In this document: in pieces, positions 8,859 through 16,754 of the stretch
Layout: every line of letters begins with the position of its first letter
How positions within the stretch are numbered: position 1 is the stretch's first letter
DNA from: Ruegeria haliotis
GTDB lineage: Bacteria; Pseudomonadota; Alphaproteobacteria; Rhodobacterales; Rhodobacteraceae
Length of the DNA: 64,000 nucleotides
Reading direction: 5' to 3'
NCBI RefSeq assembly: GCF_013377785.1
Contig: NZ_JABXWT010000012.1
Location: forward strand, 1 to 64,000
Made by a program: the position numbers and the translations under genes
Notes under the pieces: model-generated
The model's database searches: none
What the model was told of the DNA's origin: nothing
Seen by the model: only the letters and a program-made list of their open reading frames with translations

Positions 8859-10457
8859 ATGACATCTGGACGGGTTAACCCGCAATTCCGCCTCGAGGAT
8901 CAGGGCATCGAGGGTCTGGGCAATGTCTATTACAACTTCATGGAACCGGCGCTGATCGAAGAGGCGCTCAAGCGGGGCGAAGGCACGCTGGGTAATGGTG
9001 GGGCTTTTCTGGTTACCACTGGCAAATTCACCGGCCGTTCGCCCAAGGACAAACACGTTGTCAAAACCGACAGCGTCGCCGACAGCATCTGGTGGGAAAA
9101 CAATACGGCGATGAGCCCCGAAGGCTTTGACGCGCTCTATATTGATATGCTCGAGCATATGAAGGGCGGCGATTACTTCGTGCAGGATCTCGTCGGTGGT
9201 GCCGACCCCGCCTATTCGATCAACGTGCGCATGGTCACTGAACTGGCCTGGCACAACCTTTTCATCCGCCATCTGCTGCGTCGTCCCGATCGTGAAGATC
9301 TGGATGATTTCACAGCGGATTTCACTGTGATCAACTGCCCCAGCTTTCAGGCCGACCCGGCCAAGCATGGCTGCCGCAGCGAAACGGTGATTGCGCTGAA
9401 CTTCGATCGCAAGCTGATCCTGATCGGTGGCACCGAATATGCAGGTGAGAACAAAAAGTCCGTCTTCACGCTGCTAAATTATATGTTGCCGGAAAAGGGC
9501 GTGATGCCGATGCACTGCTCGGCCAACCATGCTGTTGGCAACCCGGTGGACACCGCCGTGTTCTTTGGCCTGTCGGGCACCGGTAAGACCACCCTATCCG
9601 CCGACCCATCGCGGATTCTGATTGGTGATGATGAACATGGCTGGTCCGATCGCGGCACCTTCAACTTTGAAGGGGGCTGCTATGCCAAGACAATCAACCT
9701 GAACGCCGAAGCCGAGCCCGAAATCTATGCGACCACCTCGAAATTCGGCACGGTGATCGAGAACATGGTGTTCGACCCCGAAACCAAAGAGCTTGATTTC
9801 GACGATGACTCGCTGACTGCAAACATGCGCTGCGCCTATCCGCTGGAGTATATTTCGAACGCGTCCAGCAGTGCCCTGGGCGGGCATCCGAAAAACATCA
9901 TCATGCTGACCTGTGACGCGTTTGGTGTGCTGCCTCCGATCGCGCGGCTCACCCCGGCGCAGGCGATGTATCACTTCCTGTCAGGCTTCACCTCGAAGGT
10001 GGCCGGAACAGAACGTGGTGTGACCGAACCACAACCGACATTTTCGACCTGCTTCGGCGCACCCTTCATGCCGCGCCGGCCAGAGGCTTATGGCAACTTG
10101 CTGCGGGACAAGATCGCCCAACACGGCGCGACCTGCTGGCTGGTGAACACTGGCTGGACCGGCGGTGCTTATGGTGTGGGCAGCCGGATGCCGATCCGGG
10201 CCACGCGTGCCCTGCTGACGGCCGCACTGGAAGGCACGTTGGCGGATGCCGAGTATCGCAAGGACGCTAATTTTGGCTTTGACGTACCGGTTTCCGTACC
10301 CGGCGTGGCCGAAGTTCTGTTGGACCCGCGCCGGACCTGGGATGATCAGGCAGCCTTCGACAAACAGGCTGAAAAGCTGGTTCGGATGTTCGCCGAGAAC
10401 TTTGAACAGTATATTCCGTTCATCGACGAAGACATTAAAGCCGTCGCAATCGGTTAA
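8859..10457 (+). CDS. pckA: phosphoenolpyruvate carboxykinase (ATP)
   Basis: 532 residues, normal for the ATP-dependent enzyme. The P-loop [13 protein letters not shown] (about 237-249) is typical of ATP-type [19 protein letters not shown] near the N-terminus and [21 protein letters not shown] further on bind oxaloacetate and metal. It converts oxaloacetate and ATP to PEP and CO2, the first committed gluconeogenic step from TCA intermediates. RBS CAGGAGA is 8 bases upstream. Monocistronic, divergent from chvI, with its own terminator. Confidence 0.97.
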   Translation: MTSGRVNPQFRLEDQGIEGLGNVYYNFMEPALIEEALKRGEGTLGNGGAFLVTTGKFTGRSPKDKHVVKTDSVADSIWWENNTAMSPEGFDALYIDMLEHMKGGDYFVQDLVGGADPAYSINVRMVTELAWHNLFIRHLLRRPDREDLDDFTADFTVINCPSFQADPAKHGCRSETVIALNFDRKLILIGGTEYAGENKKSVFTLLNYMLPEKGVMPMHCSANHAVGNPVDTAVFFGLSGTGKTTLSADPSRILIGDDEHGWSDRGTFNFEGGCYAKTINLNAEAEPEIYATTSKFGTVIENMVFDPETKELDFDDDSLTANMRCAYPLEYISNASSSALGGHPKNIIMLTCDAFGVLPPIARLTPAQAMYHFLSGFTSKVAGTERGVTEPQPTFSTCFGAPFMPRRPEAYGNLLRDKIAQHGATCWLVNTGWTGGAYGVGSRMPIRATRALLTAALEGTLADAEYRKDANFGFDVPVSVPGVAEVLLDPRRTWDDQAAFDKQAEKLVRMFAENFEQYIPFIDEDIKAVAIG

Positions 10458-10461
10458 AAGG

Positions 10462-10490
10462 AACAGGGGCGCATGCGCCCCTTTTTCTTT
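10462..10490 (+). terminator. intrinsic terminator after pckA
   Basis: Palindromic stem AGGGGCG-CATG-CGCCCCT (10465-10482) followed by CTTTTTCTTT, starting 5 bp past the pckA stop. Confidence 0.9.
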
Positions 10491-10821
10491 CCGTGAGTTC
10501 CCACCCCGTCACGCTCTACCCGTAGTTGTATGACGGCAATTGCACATACAAATCCATTGTTCTGAACGACCACATACGGTAGTTGTGTTGCTTATTGAAA
10601 CAAATAGGCCCGGCGCTGTCGCACCGGGCTGAAACTGAAAAGACCTTTGGGCAGCTCATGTGCACACACTCACAATGGCGTTTTGAGCAACCTAATCAGA
10701 TGACTAATCTAAGAATAGGGGATGAGTGTCAATACGATACCTGCTGACTTGATTGCCAATCAGCACGTTTCAAAAGGTCGCAGCACTGCGACCCTTGGCA
10801 CAGAAAACTACGGGTACGATC
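10491..10821. other. intergenic region upstream of the small winged-helix gene
   Basis: About 330 bp without a recognisable gene. Visible elements: hairpin GCCCGG...CCGGGC near 10608-10629; two CTAATC words 12 bp apart near 10690-10710, followed by an A/T-rich stretch; a near-perfect palindrome GGTCGCAG-CA-CTGCGACC at 10776-10793, 29 bp before the next start codon. The palindrome is a plausible operator for the downstream regulator. Confidence 0.5.
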
Positions 10822-11112
10822 ATGACGGAAATCTCAAAACTCACCGAGCTGCGCAAACTGATGCAAAGCATGGAGCGCACATTAGGACTGGAAAAACTAT
10901 CTCCGGTTGAGCGTGACATCTATTATGCCGCCGAGGAACTGTCCAAGGCCGCGCAGGAAGTACGTACGTTCGGACTGATCGAGCACACCTTGGTCCAAAG
11001 CGTTTCACGCCCGACGTTCTTTCGCGCGCTGAAATCGCTGGTCGAACAAGGATATTTGTCGCAAAGCGGTAGCGCCAATCGGGGGCGGTATATCGTTCAT
11101 GCTCCCAGATGA
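10822..11112 (+). CDS. small winged-helix DNA-binding protein (putative regulator)
   Basis: 96 residues from the ATG at 10822; upstream starts at 10722 and 10753 give unlike sequence. A charged N-terminal helix (LTELRKLMQSMERTLGLEKLSPVERDIYYAAEEL) leads to a helix-turn-helix followed by a wing: VQSVSRPTFFRALKSLVEQGYLSQ then SANRGRYIVH. This looks like a MarR/winged-helix DNA reader with little else. It lies downstream of the 18-bp palindrome and is followed 33 bp later by a membrane protein gene. Exact family not recognised. Confidence 0.65.
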   Translation: MTEISKLTELRKLMQSMERTLGLEKLSPVERDIYYAAEELSKAAQEVRTFGLIEHTLVQSVSRPTFFRALKSLVEQGYLSQSGSANRGRYIVHAPR

Positions 11113-11145
11113 CATCGCGACACCGCGCATCGGCGGCTGATCCCC

Positions 11146-11688
11146 GTGTGCAAGTGGGCCACTGAATCCTTTTTTGCCTCTTTGGCCTACGTTGTGGCGT
11201 CGTTTCTCACGTTTGAAGTGCTGATGCCACTTCAGAACATGTTCTTTCCTGAGTACCCCAGCCGGGCCAGCCTGTTGTTCCTGCCTCATGGCGTCCGGGT
11301 CTTGTCAGCCTGGTTGTTGGGCTGGCGGGCAATCTTTGCCCTTTTGCCTGGCGTCTTTTTGGTTTTTGCAGTCCTGGGTGGGGCTGATGTCTTCCTGCAA
11401 AGCCGCCTGATGGCCATTGTCATCGCGGTCACAACAGCCCCGGCTGTTTTCTATGTGCTCAAGTGGGTTGGCTGGGATTTGTTCCCGCGCCCTGACAGAA
11501 AACCTTGCTGGATCTGCGTCATGGGCGTGGGGGTTATCACATCAATTCTTGTGTCCGGCCTGACCAACCTGGCCTTTAACAGCGCGACCGCCGAATACAT
11601 CGCCTATCTGATCGGAGACATCTCGGGGCTGTTTTTTCTTATGCTTGGTCTGTATTTTGCCTTTCGGTTCACGGACAGCCGCCGCTAA
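11146..11688 (+). CDS. multi-pass membrane protein, MASE1-like
   Basis: About 180 residues with roughly five hydrophobic segments (about 8-28, 50-72, 80-105, 120-140, 155-173). The early SRASLLFLPHGVRVLSAWLLGWRA segment resembles the start of MASE1-type sensory membrane domains. No output domain is fused. The GTG at 11146 has no good ribosome-binding site, so the start may be elsewhere. It converges with and overlaps the TauE/SafE-type gene by 4 bp at the stops. Function unknown. Confidence 0.6.
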   Translation: MCKWATESFFASLAYVVASFLTFEVLMPLQNMFFPEYPSRASLLFLPHGVRVLSAWLLGWRAIFALLPGVFLVFAVLGGADVFLQSRLMAIVIAVTTAPAVFYVLKWVGWDLFPRPDRKPCWICVMGVGVITSILVSGLTNLAFNSATAEYIAYLIGDISGLFFLMLGLYFAFRFTDSRR

Positions 11689-12458
11689 GGAGTTACCCCC
11701 CAAAGCCCCCGCCGCAACAAGTTCAGGCCAGCGACCAGCAACACCAACAATGTCGCCTTTCGAAAGCTTGCCTGATCGATCCGGTCCTGCAATCGCATCC
11801 CGACCCACATCCCGATCATTGCAGGCGGGATCAGAACGGCAGAAAATGGCACTGTTTTTGCATTCAGAATTCCCGACCCCAGATGCGCCACGACCAGCGC
11901 CACGGCACCCAACCCGTAGATCACGCCCTGAACGCGAATCTGTTCCTGTTTCGGCGTATTCAGGGCGGTCAGATAGGCCACAGTCGGCGGCCCCCATACA
12001 CCGGACATGCCGCCGACAAACCCGGCCACGGCGCTGGCCATAGCCTCAACGCGCGCGGATGGATGAGCCAGAGTAAGCTTGGCCCCCAGCACCTGGATCA
12101 AGGCAAAGAATGTCACCGGGGCACCGATCATCAACAGAAAAGTCGATGCAGGCACCAATGTAACCAGTTGCGCCCCGGCCAGTAGGAAGATCAGACCAAC
12201 GATCAGGAAAACCCGGAACCGCCGGATCGACTCGACCGCTGCACGTGTTCCCTCGCGCAGTGCCTGAACTCCGTTGGTCACCAGCGTCGGCAAGATTAAT
12301 CCGGCCAGCGCCAGATCAGGTGGAAGGATCATGCTGAGCCCGGACACAAGGATCATGGGCATGCCAAATCCCACCATGCCTTTGATCCACCCTGCGACAA
12401 AGGCAATCGTCACAGCCAGTGTCAGGTCCAGTGGGGAGAGTATGGAAAACAATGTCAT
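11685..12458 (-). CDS. sulfite exporter TauE/SafE (TSUP) family permease
   Basis: 257 residues, about eight membrane segments in two similar halves. The first half has GWIKGMVGFGMPMILV (about 22-37); the second has AGFVGGMSGVWGPPTVAYL (about 145-163), the usual glycine-rich pair of TSUP permeases. Substrates in this family are small organosulfonates, sulfite or sulfoacetate; none can be chosen here. It is divergent from mcd across about 145 bp. Confidence 0.88.
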   Translation of the reverse strand: MTLFSILSPLDLTLAVTIAFVAGWIKGMVGFGMPMILVSGLSMILPPDLALAGLILPTLVTNGVQALREGTRAAVESIRRFRVFLIVGLIFLLAGAQLVTLVPASTFLLMIGAPVTFFALIQVLGAKLTLAHPSARVEAMASAVAGFVGGMSGVWGPPTVAYLTALNTPKQEQIRVQGVIYGLGAVALVVAHLGSGILNAKTVPFSAVLIPPAMIGMWVGMRLQDRIDQASFRKATLLVLLVAGLNLLRRGLWGVTP

Positions 12459-12551
12459 TGCCCCTAGATATCACTCGATCCGTTTTCTGCACTGCAAAAA
12501 TATCAGAGCAATTATCGAACTTTTTACCTGCCAAATACGTATTTTTGTTGC

Positions 12552-12565
12552 GCTGCACGTGCAGC
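12552..12565. promoter_or_regulatory. 14-bp perfect palindrome upstream of mcd
   Basis: GCTGCACGTGCAGC is perfectly self-complementary and lies 37 bp before the mcd start codon, in an otherwise A/T-rich intergenic stretch. Position and symmetry suit a repressor or activator site for mcd or for the divergent permease gene. No binding protein can be assigned. Confidence 0.45.
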
Positions 12566-12602
12566 ATGATATGACCAACCGACCGAAGAAAGGACGTGAT
12601 TC

Positions 12603-14294
12603 ATGGCCCATGACGGACAGGATGTGACCGAGATGACGACATCTGTGATTTTGCCCGACCTTTTGGATCTAACTCGGGCAGCAGTGCCTGCGGTCGAGGC
12701 TGTGTTTGAACGCGCTCGCGATTCCGTTCGGGGCATGGTGACTGCGGACGGTCGTGTGTCCGGTGCGTTGATCGAAGCCAACCAAACGGCCGCGCATGGC
12801 CTTGCCTGGATGGCGACGTACACGCAGTCCCTGCAACAGATGCAACGCTGGGCCGAGGCGTTGAAGGCCGACGGCAAATTTGGCGAGATTGAACAGCTAC
12901 TGCACCAGATCGCATTTGGCGAATACCTGCATCAGGTCGCCGGTGGCATTCCGATGAACCAGGGCGAAGTCGTGCGTCTGCAGGATCTGGGCCTAGGATG
13001 GGATGCGCTGTCGGGATTCCAATGTTCCGAAGTGCAGACGCTTATGGCCAAAGGCAACTCGCAGAACGCTCGCACGCGTCTGGTCGCGCTGATGGAGGAT
13101 CAGGCCGGTGCCACCATGTTCGGAGCCTCGGGGCTGGATGAAGAGCTGGAGATGATCCGCGATCAATTCCGCCGCTATGCGGTTGAAAAGGTCGAGCCGA
13201 ACGCGCATGACTGGCACCTCAAAGACGAACTGATCCCGATCGAGATTATTGACGAGCTGGCCGAAATGGGCGTGTTCGGTCTGACCATCCCCGAAGAATT
13301 CGGTGGGTTCGGCCTGTCCAAGGCGTCCATGTGCGTGGTGTCCGAAGAGCTGTCGCGCGGCTATATCGGCGTTGGCTCACTGGGCACCCGGTCAGAGATT
13401 GCCGCCGAGCTGATCATTGCCGGCGGCACCGATGAGCAGAAAGCCAACTGGCTGCCCAAACTGGCCAGCGCCGAAATCCTGCCGACCGCAGTGTTTACCG
13501 AACCCAACACGGGTTCCGATCTTGGCAGCCTGCGCACCCGCGCGGTCAAGGACGACAATGGCGACTACCAGGTCACCGGCAACAAAACGTGGATCACCCA
13601 TGCCGCACGGACCCATGTGATGACCCTGCTGGCGCGAACCAACCCCGACAGCGCAGATCATCGCGGTTTATCCATGTTTCTGGCGGAAAAAACACCTGGA
13701 ACGGATGAAAACCCCTTCCCTACTCCTGGCATGACCGGCAGCGAGATCGAGGTGTTGGGCTATCGCGGCATGAAGGAATACGAGCTGGCTTTTGACGGCT
13801 TCCACGTCAAAGGCGAAAACCTGCTCGGCGGTGAGGAAGGTAAGGGTTTCAAACAGCTGATGGAGACCTTCGAATCCGCCCGCATCCAGACCGCGGCCCG
13901 CGCCATCGGCGTGGCGCAAAGCGCGCTGGATATTGCGATACAATACGCACAGGACCGCAAGCAGTTCGGCAAGTCGCTGATCAACTTCCCTCGCGTGTCG
14001 GGCAAACTGGCCATGATGGCCGTTGAAATCATGATCGCGCGCCAGCTGACCTATTTCTCGGCCTGGGAAAAGGACAACGGGCATCGCTGTGACCTTGAGG
14101 CTGGAATGGCCAAGCTGTTGGGCGCGCGCGTTGCCTGGGCTGCCGCCGATAACGGGTTGCAGATACATGGTGGCAACGGTTTCGCGCTGGAATACAAAAT
14201 CAGCCGCGTTCTATGCGACGCCCGTATTCTGAACATCTTCGAAGGGGCTGCCGAAATTCAGGCTCAGGTCATTGCGCGGCGCCTGCTGGGCTAA
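12603..14294 (+). CDS. mcd: (2S)-methylsuccinyl-CoA dehydrogenase
   Basis: 563 residues, far longer than the roughly 385 of an ordinary acyl-CoA dehydrogenase. About 170 N-terminal residues (LDLTRAAVPAVEAVFERARDSVRG onward) are the extension known from Mcd. The dehydrogenase core follows: VFTEPNTGSDLGSL, GNKTWITHA, SARIQTAARAIGVAQ, DRKQFGKSL, QIHGGNGFALEY. Mcd oxidises (2S)-methylsuccinyl-CoA to mesaconyl-CoA in the ethylmalonyl-CoA pathway, passing electrons to EtfAB. AAGGA lies upstream of the ATG. A terminator follows. Confidence 0.93.
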   Translation: MAHDGQDVTEMTTSVILPDLLDLTRAAVPAVEAVFERARDSVRGMVTADGRVSGALIEANQTAAHGLAWMATYTQSLQQMQRWAEALKADGKFGEIEQLLHQIAFGEYLHQVAGGIPMNQGEVVRLQDLGLGWDALSGFQCSEVQTLMAKGNSQNARTRLVALMEDQAGATMFGASGLDEELEMIRDQFRRYAVEKVEPNAHDWHLKDELIPIEIIDELAEMGVFGLTIPEEFGGFGLSKASMCVVSEELSRGYIGVGSLGTRSEIAAELIIAGGTDEQKANWLPKLASAEILPTAVFTEPNTGSDLGSLRTRAVKDDNGDYQVTGNKTWITHAARTHVMTLLARTNPDSADHRGLSMFLAEKTPGTDENPFPTPGMTGSEIEVLGYRGMKEYELAFDGFHVKGENLLGGEEGKGFKQLMETFESARIQTAARAIGVAQSALDIAIQYAQDRKQFGKSLINFPRVSGKLAMMAVEIMIARQLTYFSAWEKDNGHRCDLEAGMAKLLGARVAWAAADNGLQIHGGNGFALEYKISRVLCDARILNIFEGAAEIQAQVIARRLLG

Positions 14295-14325
14295 TTTGAG
14301 ACAGCACTCCTGTTTCTCCAACTTG

Positions 14326-14349
14326 ACCCGGCCATGTGCCGGGTTTTTC
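14326..14349 (+). terminator. intrinsic terminator after mcd
   Basis: Stem ACCCGGC / GCCGGGT with loop CATGT, then TTTTT. Confidence 0.85.
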
Positions 14350-14355
14350 TTTGGA

Positions 14356-14403
14356 TGTACGTTTCGTACAGTTTGCTGACCCGCAATTGTACGAAACGTA
14401 CAA
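14356..14403. promoter_or_regulatory. pair of near-palindromic 15-mers in inverted orientation
   Basis: TGTACGTTTCGTACA (14356-14370) and TGTACGAAACGTACA (14389-14403) are exact reverse complements, with centres 33 bp apart. Each is itself TGTACG-N3-CGTACA. This looks like a TetR-type double operator, or a long hairpin. No regulator gene adjoins it; the next plus-strand gene begins 350 bp away. Confidence 0.6.
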
Positions 14404-14753
14404 ATGGTTTTGGGTTATCTTTCCCCGCATCACGGCCTGGCCTTTGCATGCTGCACTTGCGAAAGGCTGGAACTCAGGAACAACCGCCTGAAGGATGCGT
14501 AAACCCAGCGATCTGGCAACTCTCGGGCGAAAAAGTAGCCATAGCTTTTAATCGGGCTAGGGACACCAATATTGCATTGGCATGTCGATCTGGAAACACC
14601 TTTTGGCAAGTCTCTTTCCGATTCATGCCTGATAAGAGACAGGCAAAACTTCCCCCTCGGCTTGGCGCAGAAACTTGCGTAAAGAAGGCCGTCGACTGAC
14701 ACGGAATCCGGGCAACACTGTCCAATACCGTTTTGCCTGAGGGAGAGACGATA
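14404..14753. other. gene-poor region after mcd
   Basis: About 350 bp without a gene I can support. A frame on minus and one on plus stay open but resemble no family I know and change character across the region. It includes inverted GTCTCTT/AAGAGAC words at 14610-14640. It could be a decayed gene, an untranslated leader or a small RNA locus. GGGAGAG at 14741-14747 is the ribosome-binding site of the next gene. Confidence 0.45.
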
Positions 14754-15302
14754 GTGAAATTCATATCTGCGCTTCTGGTCACGTGTGTGACGCTGATCCT
14801 TGCGGGGTGTGCTGTTGCTCCGACGGCTGGACCAGATGATGTCGACGCACTGGCGCAAGCCATTCAGAACCTTGGTCCCGAGGTCGACCCGGCTGAGGCG
14901 CAACGGGCCGCCACCATTGCCTATACCTATTCGCAACAGCTGGCGCGCGAATGGGACGTCACCGACCCGGCCATCATCCACAACGCCAAGATCATCAACG
15001 GCTTTCGCGAGTATGGTCTGTGCAATGACTGGGCCGAGGCCATAACCGCACGACTGCGGCGTGAAAACTTTCGCACGCTGGATCTGCACTGGGCCACGTC
15101 GCCTCCAACACCGTTCAGAATCATCCACCACTCGTCGCTGATAAGCGCCAAGGGTGACTCGATGTATGACGGCATCATCCTTGATCCGTGGCGGAATAGC
15201 GGTGTGCTGTTTTGGGCACCCGTGCGCGAGGACACCAGATACAACTGGAGACCCCGTTCTGAGGTGCGTGAGGAATTGCTGAGCGGCGAACTGATCTATT
15301 GA
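14754..15302 (+). CDS. putative lipoprotein with possible Cys-His-Asp fold
   Basis: 182 residues from the GTG at 14754, with GGGAGAG 7 bases upstream. Lipoprotein signal with lipobox LAGC, acylated Cys at about 20. Further on are GLCNDWAEAI, then HWATSPPTPFRIIHHSSLI, then DGIILDPWRNSGVLFW. A cysteine at the start of a helix, a later histidine and an ILDPW aspartate recall the order of transglutaminase or papain-like triads, but this is inference. Family not recognised. It should sit in the periplasm, membrane-anchored. Confidence 0.7.
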   Translation: MKFISALLVTCVTLILAGCAVAPTAGPDDVDALAQAIQNLGPEVDPAEAQRAATIAYTYSQQLAREWDVTDPAIIHNAKIINGFREYGLCNDWAEAITARLRRENFRTLDLHWATSPPTPFRIIHHSSLISAKGDSMYDGIILDPWRNSGVLFWAPVREDTRYNWRPRSEVREELLSGELIY

Positions 15303-15353
15303 AAATAGAAACCGCCTGATCCTTTGGCTACTGCAATGGGACAAGACCCCGGT

Positions 15354-15746
15354 ATGACACGCCTGATCCTGACACTACCCCTACTGGCCGTGTTCCAATG
15401 CGACCGTGACGAATCCGTTGCCGCCTATGGTGCCGCAGATCAAACTTGGATCTTACAGGAAATCAATGGCCAGCCCTACCCAGCCAGCGCCCTATTGCAG
15501 TTCCCCGAGGCAGGCAGGATCGAAGGGAACGCCCCCTGCAACAGTTATCAGGGCACTCTGGCGGCGCCCTATCCTTGGTTCGAGATTAAGGACCTGACCG
15601 CCACCCGGGCCGCCTGTGCCGGGCTGGAGGCTGAGGGGTTCTATTTCGCGGCGCTTATGGCGATGACACAATCCGAAGTGGCAGGTGATGTGTTGATATT
15701 GCGCAATGAAGATGGGTACGAGATGGTTTTCAAAGCCGCCGAGTAA
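15354..15746 (+). CDS. META domain-containing protein
   Basis: 130 residues from the ATG at 15354. A hydrophobic N-terminus (about 3-13) is likely a signal sequence; the following Cys (AVFQC) is not a good lipobox. One META-type domain fills the rest: [13 protein letters not shown], then [26 protein letters not shown], and a C-terminal [19 protein letters not shown]/HslJ proteins are envelope proteins without a known enzymatic role. Its end overlaps the recO end by 17 bp on the opposite strand. Confidence 0.82.
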   Translation: MTRLILTLPLLAVFQCDRDESVAAYGAADQTWILQEINGQPYPASALLQFPEAGRIEGNAPCNSYQGTLAAPYPWFEIKDLTATRAACAGLEAEGFYFAALMAMTQSEVAGDVLILRNEDGYEMVFKAAE

Positions 15747-16461
15747 CCTGATCGACGAACCGCCCCCGTGCGTCCGGCAGAGGTGTATGGCCGAGCGACG
15801 GCGCAACGCGGTGTTCCAGGAAATAGCCAGTGGTTTGCAGCCCGGCTACAATTTCTGTATCCGGGGCCGTGCCTTCGCCGCGCAAGCAAGGCGGCAACGG
15901 CAACAGTCTGTCTGCCCACTCGCCTGCCCCTGCAACGCTGACCGCCCGTCCGGTTTTGGGTGACACATAGGCCAGCCCTTCGGTCGCGCCGGTGACGGCG
16001 CATTGGCCGAGATCCAGACCAAAGCCCAACTCGTCCAGCAAGGCCAGCTCCCAACGCAGGTAGGCCAGAGGCCAGATCTCGTCCTGTCCCAACAGGTCCA
16101 TCATTCGTTCGGTCTGCGTGTAGATCGTTGGGTGCGGTTCGCGTTCAGGCAGGCAGAAGGACAGCAGGGACACCACCGCGTTCAGCCCCGCCAATGCCAA
16201 TCGCCCGGAAAACGCCGCTGCCGCACGGGATCGCAGGGGTTCCACCTGAAAAGTGCCAAGATGGTCTTCGAGCCGCGCCCGCCAGAGCACATCAACCTGC
16301 GCGCCGGGTTGCAGGATCGGTGCGATTTTGCGGCTGGTGCCACCACGAACCACCCCGGCATGACGGCCATGAGCTTCGGTAAAGACTTCGATAATCGCTG
16401 ACGTTTCCCCGTGACGCCGGACAGTCAGCAAGATGCCATGATCACGCCAGTCCAAGTGCAT
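15730..16461 (-). CDS. recO: DNA repair protein RecO
   Basis: About 243 residues. The N-terminal OB fold begins [25 protein letters not shown]; then HAGVVRGG and, in the helical domain, [17 protein letters not shown]. RecO loads RecA with RecR at SSB-coated gaps. AAGGGG directly abuts the ATG at 16461; a TTG two codons later would be better spaced and give the family-like start M-DWRD. In related genomes recO follows era and DUF1491; here about 6.8 kb of other genes lie between. Confidence 0.93.
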   Translation of the reverse strand: MHLDWRDHGILLTVRRHGETSAIIEVFTEAHGRHAGVVRGGTSRKIAPILQPGAQVDVLWRARLEDHLGTFQVEPLRSRAAAAFSGRLALAGLNAVVSLLSFCLPEREPHPTIYTQTERMMDLLGQDEIWPLAYLRWELALLDELGFGLDLGQCAVTGATEGLAYVSPKTGRAVSVAGAGEWADRLLPLPPCLRGEGTAPDTEIVAGLQTTGYFLEHRVAPSLGHTPLPDARGRFVDQVTRRL

Positions 16462-16754
16462 CCCCTTTGTGGCCGTCAGTTTCGGGTGCAGGAAATCGCA
16501 ATGCGACCTGACCCGCAAGAGGGCACCGGAATTCGGAAGACGCAGGGTGCTGTCTGTGCAGGTCAATGATGCGAGGACCTCGCCTCCTGCAATCAAAGGT
16601 TGAATTCCACAGGTCAGAGGCTAAACTTTCCAAGCATCTGTTTCTAAATTACCTTTCTTGAAGATTATATGATTTTCTTGACGCCACCCTCTTGGCCATT
16701 AGCCGCGAACATATTGACCCTTATGCCAGCTATACGTGCAGGGCACAGTCCAAA
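16462..16754. other. recO/adhesin-module divergent intergenic region
   Basis: About 290 bp. The frame of recO stays open leftover to 16596 on minus but encodes nothing recognisable. The stretch 16625-16690 is much richer in A/T than its surroundings and is a likely promoter region for the plus-strand accessory genes; it also marks the left edge of the accessory block. Confidence 0.45.

Noticed and set aside
10722..10821. Alternative starts for the small winged-helix protein
   Set aside because: The added residues cover the palindrome and look like untranslated leader; no ribosome-binding site fits.
14610..14650. CTGTCTCTTAT word on minus, like an IS4/Tn5-type end
   Set aside because: Only 11 bases match, there is no partner end, no transposase and no target duplication.
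14334..14699. 121-residue frame on plus after mcd
   Set aside because: It starts inside the mcd terminator, runs through the inverted repeat pair, lacks a ribosome-binding site and resembles no family.
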